The notes below the pieces were generated by a model that saw only the letters and a program-made list of their open reading frames with translations, was not told the DNA's origin and ran no database searches. Position numbers and translations under genes: made by a program. A DNA stretch of 64,000 bases from CAZPQM01 sp964588995 (GTDB lineage: Bacteria; Pseudomonadota; Alphaproteobacteria; Rickettsiales; UBA8987): positions 1 to 64,000 of the forward strand of contig CAZPQM010000001.1 in the NCBI GenBank assembly GCA_964588995.1, read 5' to 3'. Shown piece after piece: positions 42,164 through 50,700 of this stretch. The stretch's first letter is position 1; the number at the start of each line of letters is the position of its first letter.

Positions 42164-43471
42164 ATGAGCACCAATATACAAGCTGTCGAGAATGATTATA
42201 AAGTGGCTGATATCAATCTAGCCGAGTCCGGTCGGAGAGCGATCCGTCAGGCGGAGCGGGAAATGCCGGGCTTGATGGCGTTGCGTGAAGAATACGGCGA
42301 CAGCAAACCCTTAGAGGGTGCTAATATTATCGGCTGCCTGCATATGACGGTTGAAACGGCGGTCTTAATTGAAACGCTCGTGCATCTGGGTGCCCAAATC
42401 CGCTGGAGCTCCTGTAATATTTTTTCCACGCAGGATCATGCTGCCGCTGCGATAGCAGCATCCGGTATCCCTGTTTTTGCGTGGAAAGGAGAAACCGAGG
42501 AGGAATATGAATGGTGCATCCGCCAAACGATTGAAGCGCCCGGCTGGGAGCCGAATATGATTCTCGATGACGGCGGGGACTTAACCGCGATGGTGCATGA
42601 TGATTACCCTGAATTGTTTGATCACATAAAGGGTATATCCGAAGAAACGACAACGGGTGTGAAAGCGCTCGTTAAACTTGAGCGTAAAGGCGAATTAAAA
42701 GCCCCTGCGATTAATGTAAACGACTCAGTCACAAAATCAAAATTTGATAATCTCTACGGGTGTCGCGAAAGCTTGCTGGACGGCATTAAGCGCGCAACCG
42801 ATGTGATGATTGCCGGTAAAATCTGCTTAGTAGCAGGCTATGGAGATGTTGGTAAGGGATGTGCTGCTGCGCTTCGTGGCCAGGGGGCACATGTCTGGGT
42901 AACGGAAATCGATCCGATCAATGCGCTGCAGGCCTTGATGGAAGGCTACCGTGTCGTATTGATGGAGGAAGCGGCGCGGGATGTGGATATTTTTGTTACC
43001 ACCACCGGCAATAAGGATATCATCACGATTGATCATATGCGTTCGATGAAAGATGGCGCCATTGTCTGCAATATTGGCCATTTCGACAATGAAATTCAGG
43101 TGGCGGCCTTGCAGAATTATCAATGGGAAGAAATCAAGCCGCAGGTGGACGAAATCACATTTCCTGACGGCAAAAAGATCGTTCTGCTTGCCAAGGGACG
43201 TCTGGTGAATCTGGGTTGCGCAACCGGCCACCCCGCTTTCGTGATGAGTAACTCCTTCACGAATCAGGTGATGGCGCAGATTGAGTTGTGGCAGAATCAC
43301 GATAAATATGAAAACAAGGTCTACATGCTCCCAAAACATCTCGATGAGAAAGTCGCGCATCTTCATCTTGATAAGCTCGGAGCTAAGCTGACCAAGCTGA
43401 CGGAAGATCAGGCCGATTATATCGGCGTGGATGTTGATGGTCCGTATAAGCCCGATCATTACCGTTATTAA
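42164..43471 (+). CDS. ahcY: Adenosylhomocysteinase
   Basis: A 435-residue NAD enzyme that splits S-adenosylhomocysteine to adenosine and homocysteine. It shows NIIGCLHMTVETAVLIETL, the SSCNIFSTQDHAAAAIA histidine site, DDGGDLT, the NAD loop AGYGDVGKGCAAALRGQGA and the C-terminal DGPYKPDHYRY. An AAAGGA ribosome-binding site precedes the ATG. It sits directly before the DivL-like kinase gene, a gene order I also associate with other alphaproteobacteria. No SAH riboswitch was recognised in the 110 bases upstream. Confidence 0.97.
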   Translation: MSTNIQAVENDYKVADINLAESGRRAIRQAEREMPGLMALREEYGDSKPLEGANIIGCLHMTVETAVLIETLVHLGAQIRWSSCNIFSTQDHAAAAIAASGIPVFAWKGETEEEYEWCIRQTIEAPGWEPNMILDDGGDLTAMVHDDYPELFDHIKGISEETTTGVKALVKLERKGELKAPAINVNDSVTKSKFDNLYGCRESLLDGIKRATDVMIAGKICLVAGYGDVGKGCAAALRGQGAHVWVTEIDPINALQALMEGYRVVLMEEAARDVDIFVTTTGNKDIITIDHMRSMKDGAIVCNIGHFDNEIQVAALQNYQWEEIKPQVDEITFPDGKKIVLLAKGRLVNLGCATGHPAFVMSNSFTNQVMAQIELWQNHDKYENKVYMLPKHLDEKVAHLHLDKLGAKLTKLTEDQADYIGVDVDGPYKPDHYRY

Positions 43472-43478
43472 ATAGTTT

Positions 43479-45521
43479 ATGGATGGGTTGATCAGCGCGT
43501 ATCCCACCGACATAGACCCTTCAATATTATGGGGGGTTTTTTTCGTATCCCTCGCGCTCGCACTGATCCTGCTAGGCTTTGCGCTGCTGCATTTGCTTCA
43601 TGATTTTCCGCTAAGGATGCGGCGCAGAAGTAAACTGGAGCAGCGGCGCAAATGGCTGGTTGAGCAGGAATCATCGTTAGAGCCGATTCTGGATACGCTA
43701 AACTATCCCGTCTGGAAGCGGGATAAAGAGCTAAAAATTACCTATTGTAATGCCCGCTACGCGAAGGCCGTGGATAAAAAACGCGATGCGATCCGGGAAG
43801 AGAATATCGAACTGTTTGACGGCGCGCGAAAGCTCGCAGAAGACACGCTGAAGACCAATATTATGCATACCGTTACCCGTCATATTATTGATGGTGAGGA
43901 GCGCAGAGAGTATAAAATTACTGAATTCCCGGCTAAGCGCGGCACGATTGGGATCGCCGAGGATCTGAGCCGCATCAATGAGATTAAGGAGGAGTTGCAG
44001 CAACATATCAGCGTTCAATCCGACCTGATGGAAAGTACGGCAAGCGCAATAGCTATCTTTTCGGCAGATAAGAAATTGCAATATTTTAACCGCGCCTACT
44101 CCAATTTGTGGCATCTCGACGAATCATGGCTATCCAACAAGCCCCATTTTTCGGATATATTGGAGCGTTTACGTGAGCAACGTATGTTGCCGGAGCAGGC
44201 GGATTTTAAAGAGTTTAAGCACCAACAGCTATCGCTGTTTACCAACCTCATCAAAAAAACCGAGTCTTATTATTACCTACCGGACGGTACGGTTTTGCGC
44301 GTGATCACCATTCCGCATGAGCATGGCGGTTTATTATTTTCATATGAAGATATGACGGAGCAGATTAACCTCGAACGCTCTTATAACACGCTCATGTCGG
44401 TCAAGAAATCAACTATCGACAGCCTCTATGAGGCGCTTGCTGCATTTGGAGAAGATGGCAGGTTGCAATTGAACAATCCCCGCTTTGCCGCCATGTGGGA
44501 TATCCCTCCGAATATGCTGGAAAGCCGCCCCCATATCGGTGAAGTCTTCGATGCCATGCAGCCCCGCTTTGATTTTACCGAAGAGGACTGGCAGCTTTTT
44601 AAGCACACCTTACTGAATAAGGCTTCGGAGCGTGTTAACTCCCATGAGAAACTGGAGCTTAAGGATGGAAAAATAATTGAACTTGCCTTCGTTCCCTTAC
44701 CTGACGGAGGGATGCTTTTAATTTTTACCGATGTCACCGATACCTATCTGGTAGAGCGTAGCTTACGTGCTGAAAAGGAGGCGTTGGCTGAGGCCGACAC
44801 AATTAAAACCAAGTTTCTGGCTAATGTATCGTACGAACTCCGCTCTCCACTTACCTCGATACGCGGCTTTACCGAGCTACTGCTCGAGCAATATTTCGGC
44901 ACCGTCAACCCAAAGCAGCAGGAGTATCTGGAAAGTATTCTCACCTCTTCGGAGCGTCTGACCTCGCTGATCGATAATATTCTTGATGTGGCTTCCATCG
45001 ATGCGGGCTATATGAAGCTCGATATAAGCGAGTTTGATATCAAGTCCTGCCTGAGTGAGGCACTTGAGCTTGCCAAATCCGGTATGCGTGAGAAAAAGGA
45101 CCTGCAATTTATCCTGACCTGTCCGAACGATATCGGCACGCTGACGGCAGATAAAAAGCGTATTCAACAGATTATCATTCAGCTATTACGTAATGCCATC
45201 CGCATGACACAGGAACAGGGAAGTATTGTATTGTTTGCTGAAAGGCTGGAGAAAGATCGCATACATATCGGAGTAAAAGATACCGGCGCGGGAATCCCTG
45301 AAGACGAGCAGGCCAATGTATTTGATAAATTCCACCGGCTCCGCGCTGACGGTTATTCGGGCACCGGACTCGGCCTTACCATCGCAAAAAGCTTTGTGGA
45401 ACTGCATGGCGGTGAGATGGATGTGATTTCTGAAGTGGGCGCGGGCACCGCGATTTCATTTACCATGCCGCTCCATAACCCGGAGCTCACCGCCGATTCG
45501 AAAGAAGACGCAACGTTATGA
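43479..45521 (+). CDS. divL: DivL-like PAS-domain tyrosine 'histidine kinase'
   Basis: A 680-residue membrane protein with one N-terminal helix (about 18-42), three PAS-like regions (about 70-165, 180-295 and 310-420), a DHp helix pair and an HATPase_c domain. The phospho-acceptor box reads FLANVSYELRSPLT, with Tyr452 where histidine is expected, the hallmark of Caulobacter DivL. The ATP-binding parts look intact: LLRNAIRMT (N box), DTGAGIP (G1), FDKFHRL (F box) and GTGLGLTIAK (G2). In Caulobacter DivL reads DivK state and steers CckA in cell-cycle control. Context agrees: tsaE-amgK-murU follow, with a four-base overlap to tsaE. Confidence 0.85.
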   Translation: MDGLISAYPTDIDPSILWGVFFVSLALALILLGFALLHLLHDFPLRMRRRSKLEQRRKWLVEQESSLEPILDTLNYPVWKRDKELKITYCNARYAKAVDKKRDAIREENIELFDGARKLAEDTLKTNIMHTVTRHIIDGEERREYKITEFPAKRGTIGIAEDLSRINEIKEELQQHISVQSDLMESTASAIAIFSADKKLQYFNRAYSNLWHLDESWLSNKPHFSDILERLREQRMLPEQADFKEFKHQQLSLFTNLIKKTESYYYLPDGTVLRVITIPHEHGGLLFSYEDMTEQINLERSYNTLMSVKKSTIDSLYEALAAFGEDGRLQLNNPRFAAMWDIPPNMLESRPHIGEVFDAMQPRFDFTEEDWQLFKHTLLNKASERVNSHEKLELKDGKIIELAFVPLPDGGMLLIFTDVTDTYLVERSLRAEKEALAEADTIKTKFLANVSYELRSPLTSIRGFTELLLEQYFGTVNPKQQEYLESILTSSERLTSLIDNILDVASIDAGYMKLDISEFDIKSCLSEALELAKSGMREKKDLQFILTCPNDIGTLTADKKRIQQIIIQLLRNAIRMTQEQGSIVLFAERLEKDRIHIGVKDTGAGIPEDEQANVFDKFHRLRADGYSGTGLGLTIAKSFVELHGGEMDVISEVGAGTAISFTMPLHNPELTADSKEDATL

Positions 45522-45970
45522 TTCAGCTAACAGCCCCAGAAGAGATGCAGCATTTTGCGAAACACCTGGCGAGGCATCTGCGCCCAGGGGATTTGATTCT
45601 GCTGCAGGGCCCTCTGGGTGTTGGCAAAACCGTGTTTGCCCGCGCTGTGATCCAATCGTTGCTGGGTGAGGAAACGGCCGTAAGCAGCCCGACTTTTTCA
45701 TTACTCAATACGTATGAACACGATTTTCCCATTGCGCATCTGGATCTGTACCGGCTGGAGCATGAGGAGGAGCTGAACGATCTCGGTATTGAAGATCTGC
45801 TCGATAGCGGCGTAATGCTGGTGGAATGGCCTGCGCTTCTCCTGCCACGCCTGCCTGCAAACTACCTTATGCTAGAAATAAGCTACTCGGAATCTGACCC
45901 GATGGAACGGAATATTCTTTATAGTGGTAATTCACATCTGATTTCCTATTGTAAACATTATGACAACTGA
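45518..45970 (+). CDS. tsaE: tRNA threonylcarbamoyladenosine biosynthesis ATPase TsaE
   Basis: A 150-residue P-loop ATPase with QGPLGVGKTVFARAVI (Walker A), the SSPTFSLLNTYE segment and HLDLYRLEHEEELNDLGIEDLL, all typical of TsaE. With TsaB and TsaD it makes t6A37 in ANN-decoding tRNAs. Starts by an ATGA overlap with the kinase gene and overlaps amgK by 11 bases. Confidence 0.94.
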   Translation: MIQLTAPEEMQHFAKHLARHLRPGDLILLQGPLGVGKTVFARAVIQSLLGEETAVSSPTFSLLNTYEHDFPIAHLDLYRLEHEEELNDLGIEDLLDSGVMLVEWPALLLPRLPANYLMLEISYSESDPMERNILYSGNSHLISYCKHYDN

Positions 45971-46970
45971 ACGATTTATGCAGCTGCAGCATTTTCTGAA
46001 CCACTACGGATACGGGCATTATCAGCTCAGCCTGCTGGCCGGTGACGCCTCCTTCCGGAAATATTACCGTATTCAAAACGAAGATAGCTGTTATGTAGTG
46101 ATGGATGCTCCGCCGGAATTTGAGCGGCTCGAGCCCTTTATCGCTATTGATAAATACCTCAACCGAATTGGCCTGAACGCGCCGGATATCTTAGCCGAGG
46201 ATCTTGAACATGGGTTTCTCTTACTGCAGGATTTCGGCGATACACGGCTTAATATTCTATTTTCCGCGAATGATAACATCGATGAAAGCGCCGTCTATCG
46301 TACCGCAGTTGATGTCTTGATTGCTTTGCAGAAACGTCCGCTAGAACTCACCCTTCCCTCCTACTCGCTGGAAGAATATCTGCGCGAGCTGCAGCTCTTT
46401 ACCGATTGGTATTTACCTTACCTCATGCCTGAGCAGGACGTGATTGCCGCAAAGCAGGATTACATAGCCTTATGGACCGATTTGATCGCGCGGCTGCAAC
46501 GGGATAACAGCGTGATGGTGCTTCGGGACTACCATGCCGATAACCTTATGTGGCCGAACGGGCGTGTAACCATCGCGCCGGAACAGCTTGGGCTGCTCGA
46601 CTTTCAGGATGCGCTGATCGGTCATCCGGCGTATGATCTGGTATCGCTGTTGGAGGATGCGCGGCGCGATGTACCGCAACCGGTACAGGAGGAAATGTTC
46701 AGCTATTTCTGCGATAAGAGAAACCTTGAACCGGAGCGATTTAAAACTGATTACGCGATTCTCGGTGCACAGCGCAACCTAAAAATACTGGGTATTTTCC
46801 TGCGGCTGGCAAAGCGCGATCATAAAACGGCATATCTCGAATTTGTCCCTCGGGTGTGGCATTACCTGCAGCAGGATTTAAAGCATGAGGCGCTGCTGCC
46901 TATGCAGAACTGGATGGAGCGAAATAACATACGGTTGGTTACGCGAGAGGAAGTCGAATGCCCGGCTTAG
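45960..46970 (+). CDS. amgK: N-acetylmuramate/N-acetylglucosamine 1-kinase (AmgK)
   Basis: A 336-residue aminoglycoside-phosphotransferase-fold kinase. It has the catalytic loop LRDYHADNLMW and the metal aspartate in LLDFQDALIGHPAYDLVSLLEDAR. The adjacent murU gene identifies it as AmgK, the first step of the murein recycling route that phosphorylates MurNAc at the anomeric position and bypasses de novo, fosfomycin-sensitive UDP-MurNAc synthesis. It overlaps tsaE and murU (13 bases), so the three are translated together. Confidence 0.88.
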   Translation: MTTERFMQLQHFLNHYGYGHYQLSLLAGDASFRKYYRIQNEDSCYVVMDAPPEFERLEPFIAIDKYLNRIGLNAPDILAEDLEHGFLLLQDFGDTRLNILFSANDNIDESAVYRTAVDVLIALQKRPLELTLPSYSLEEYLRELQLFTDWYLPYLMPEQDVIAAKQDYIALWTDLIARLQRDNSVMVLRDYHADNLMWPNGRVTIAPEQLGLLDFQDALIGHPAYDLVSLLEDARRDVPQPVQEEMFSYFCDKRNLEPERFKTDYAILGAQRNLKILGIFLRLAKRDHKTAYLEFVPRVWHYLQQDLKHEALLPMQNWMERNNIRLVTREEVECPA

Positions 46971-47713
46971 CCGTTTCGCAGCACAAGGCGATTATGCCTG
47001 ACACGGCGATGGTATTCGCTGCCGGATTCGGCACCCGCATGCGACCGTTGACCGAAACGGTGCCGAAACCGCTTATTGAGGTGGCTGGTAAGCCGATGAT
47101 GGATTACCGCCTCGAAAAACTGGTTGAGGCCGGGATCAAACAGGTGGTGATCAATACCCATTACCTGGCGGAGCAGATTCAGGCCTATGCCTCCAAGCGA
47201 CGCGATATAGACGTCATCATCTCGCATGAAGCCGAGATTCTGGAAACTGGTGGCGCCTTGCTCAAAGCGAAAAACCATTTCGCGAAAGCGCCGATTTTCA
47301 TCATCAACAGCGATATTATCTGGCTGGATAAAGGCACTCCCCTGTTGGAGCGGCTGGCCGCAGCCTGGAATCCGGATGCGATGGATATGCTGATGTGCCT
47401 GCATCCGACAGAGCGAGCGATCGGCTATCATGGAGCCGGCGATTTCGCTCTCGATGAGCAGGGTGTTATCCGGCGACCTGATACGCCGCAAAAGCCTTAT
47501 GTCTATGCCGGTATTCAGCTATTCAGCCCAACTATATTGGAGCGTTATGGGGATGCGCATTATTTCTCGCTTTCTGCCGTGTTCAAAGATGCGCTAACGC
47601 CCGGTCATGCTCTCTACGAACGGATGCATGGGCTAATCCATACCGGCGACTGGCTACACATCGATTCGCTGGGCGCCTTGGAGGAAGCGGAAGCGTTTTT
47701 ATCTAAGGCATAG
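46958..47713 (+). CDS. murU: N-acetylmuramate alpha-1-phosphate uridylyltransferase
   Basis: A 251-residue sugar nucleotidyltransferase with MVFAAGFGTRMRPLTETVPKPLIEV (nucleotide loop), INSDIIW for the metal site and the C-terminal GDWLHIDSLGALEEAEAFL. It makes UDP-MurNAc from MurNAc-1-phosphate, completing the recycling path begun by AmgK. A GAGAGGAAG ribosome-binding site precedes the ATG; a second ATG at 46994 is possible. Its end overlaps the end of the convergent cysteine-rich gene by 11 bases. In many alphaproteobacteria addB follows here, but not in this window. Confidence 0.92.
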   Translation: MPGLAVSQHKAIMPDTAMVFAAGFGTRMRPLTETVPKPLIEVAGKPMMDYRLEKLVEAGIKQVVINTHYLAEQIQAYASKRRDIDVIISHEAEILETGGALLKAKNHFAKAPIFIINSDIIWLDKGTPLLERLAAAWNPDAMDMLMCLHPTERAIGYHGAGDFALDEQGVIRRPDTPQKPYVYAGIQLFSPTILERYGDAHYFSLSAVFKDALTPGHALYERMHGLIHTGDWLHIDSLGALEEAEAFLSKA

Positions 47714-50700
47714 TGAGTGTATTTCCGTTGATATAATCGGCGATCGGCAGGCAATTTTCCTGTTTAAAGCTGCAATAATGTGTCTGTAGACCACTGTTAT
47801 AACCCTGAATGATTTGGGTATCGGTTTTATTCAAAGACCATGTGCAATGCTCGCATACAAAATCCCAGCTAATCACTTTACATTGATCCTGTTCGTCTGA
47901 TGGATTTCCATCAAGTTCCATCTCAGCATCGCAAATAAGCCCTGGCGGTGTAACGCTGCTATTTCGCAGTGTATAGAGATCCTCAGCCTTACAGTTCAAA
48001 CATTGAACATCAGGATCGACAGCGGGTCCGCAGCCATGGCCTAGGCATTCTAACCCTTGTGCAACAAGATTCTTTAGATCGGTCCACCATTGTGGGCTAT
48101 TGGGGTTACCATCTTCTGGAATCGGGCAGTTACCGCAGTAATTTAAGTTGATTCTGTTTACGAGATCATTTGGGCCCGCAGCACCGTCGAGAGGGTTTCC
48201 GTTATTGATGATAGGTGATAACCAATCAATAGAAGATTTTGCATTACATGGAAATTCGCCCCGTTTATCCTCACGAACACCCCACTGGCAGGCAACGCCA
48301 CGTCGTTCAGAGGGTGGGTTGGTTGTAGGAATCAGCTCATAACACTCCGTATCGAGGTCCGGCTCAGAACAGGTGACCCCTGGTATCCAGTTGACGTACT
48401 GGCAGCAATCGGCCACCTGGAACTTGGCAGAGGGAGAGCTTCGCTGGCTCATATAAGCGATAGCGCACATATAAGGATGATACGCATCTGGCTCGCATTC
48501 CTGACCATCATTACAGGTAACATTTACTACATTATTAATAAAGAAGTCAGGGTCTGTCAGTTGTGGAACCACATTACAGCAATGGTCTACAATTTGTGGT
48601 ATAGTGTCAGTGAGTGAACCTACGTTATTGATATGATTCATAATTTCACCTAAGAAATTGTTAGCTTCAGAATTATTAGAGTCATCACTACTCCAATTGC
48701 TTATAACCTGCTTAGTTGATTGAAAAGTATACCCAATGCCATCGGCTACGCCAAAGATGCAATATCCCCAGTTTAAAATTTTACAAAAAGCATCATAACC
48801 ATTCATCAGGGCGGGGTTATTTCCCATCACGCGCTGGAATGCAGGTCGTGTATCGGCTGCACAGCATTGATCGCTTAGCACCATCATACCATTAAATGTC
48901 ATGTCGTTAATAAAATCGAGTGCTGAACTGTTTGTACCTTCATCATCGGCGTCATTGAGAGTTTGCTCCAGCTCGGTCTTATTTTCCCAGGGCTCAGGAA
49001 GGAGGTTTAAGGACGCTGTGGCGCATTCTAAAACTTCCAACACATCACAACTCAACTGAACAATCTTACTCACATTATTTGGTGTACCGAATAGTGCGTT
49101 AGCAGCCTGAATCACGCCACTACCGGCGCAGCAGGATTGTTTGATACTGTTCTTATCACCCTGATTAGTAAGTGCTCCGAGGGTGTTTTCTACAGCATCA
49201 AATATGTCACTTCCTATAGAGCCCTGATTGTCTTCGGTAAACATATCTGATGTAAGACCATCCACCGTACTCGCCAGTTGGGCAGCACACTGCACTAAAG
49301 AATCGGCAGCACAGGCGAGTTCCAGGTAATAACCGGACGAGTTCCCTGTAGCACCAGGCAGGAGAAGGTCGTGGAAATAGTCGAACGCCTCATAGGCCTT
49401 GTCCCAACAGCAGTTCTGATCAAAATCCTCCGGTAAAATCCCATGGTCTATCACAGCTTGGTGAAGAGGGTCGCCCTCCTTAAAGATACTGATAATATGA
49501 TTGAGTATGGTACGATCTTCATTTTGACCGCAGGCTCCTTCGGTTACAAGCTGTTCGTTACAGGCTGTAGCGGGGTCATAAGTATCAATATCATCAGGCT
49601 CTGAACAGTCGAGCAACATCAGATGGGGGCAATCCTCATCCGTTTCGCAATAATTGAACTCCTGCCCGTCATGCGTTGTGGTAAGATTACCTCCGCCAAC
49701 CTGAGCGCCAGCAGTGCAGGTGTTAAATTGCTGAGCAGGGTCAGGCTGACCAACGGAAAAACTTCTTACAAAGGCTTCACCACAGCGATGTGCATAGGCA
49801 TAATGGCATAACCCTTCCAGTACATTGCCAACGGTAGGGTTAAGATCCTTAATAGGCTGTACCATATTGGTGGTTGGTCCAAGACTATTGTTGATTACGC
49901 TTATACCACAACAGGCATTTTGAATACCCTTAGTAGGTGGCAATGCATCTAAGTTAGATAGCCCCTGACCAGCCAGTGCATTCAGGGTAGTTTGAATATC
50001 TCCTGGAATTTCTTGTAATGCGTAGTCGGCCATTGCGTTCACGCAGGTGGCGGTTTCTATAACGGTACATACTTGCTGCAGACCATTTCCGAAATTCGTA
50101 TTAATTGCGTTAGCGGCAGCTATTGTATCTGGATTTTCACAACAATATTGATAAACCGGATAAATAGCGTCACCTGTAACATCTTGTATCGTATCGAGAA
50201 ATATATCGTATGAAGTAGTGAAAATATCCAGCAGGTTATCTATTTCTGGTTTGGTGTCATCATAAAGTGAGGAAATATCTTTTGCGAAATAGACGAGGCT
50301 AATGGCACAGGCCTGCAAATTAAAACCGGCGCAGGTTGTGCTTATAATATCACCAAAATCCGGGTCGATGTTATAAGCGATATTGATTATACCTTCATCC
50401 GAGCTACAACAGTCTTCCAGAATATTGGATGCTGCTCCGTTCGTAACGGCATCCTGTACTGCCCCCTCCGCTTCTAAAGCAAGCAACTCAGATAAAAAAC
50501 TTCCTATAGGTATACCACTGCAATCCGTACACGCACCGTCTGCGGAACAGTCTGGGTTGGAGCCACCCGGTAAGTTATTATTCGGGTCGCATGTAGCACT
50601 ACTATTGCTGCAGGTGCATTGATTGCCAACATTTGACATGCCCAAATCAATGACAAAGGCGTTCAGGCATTCGGCCATCTGAAAACCAGCGCATACATTC

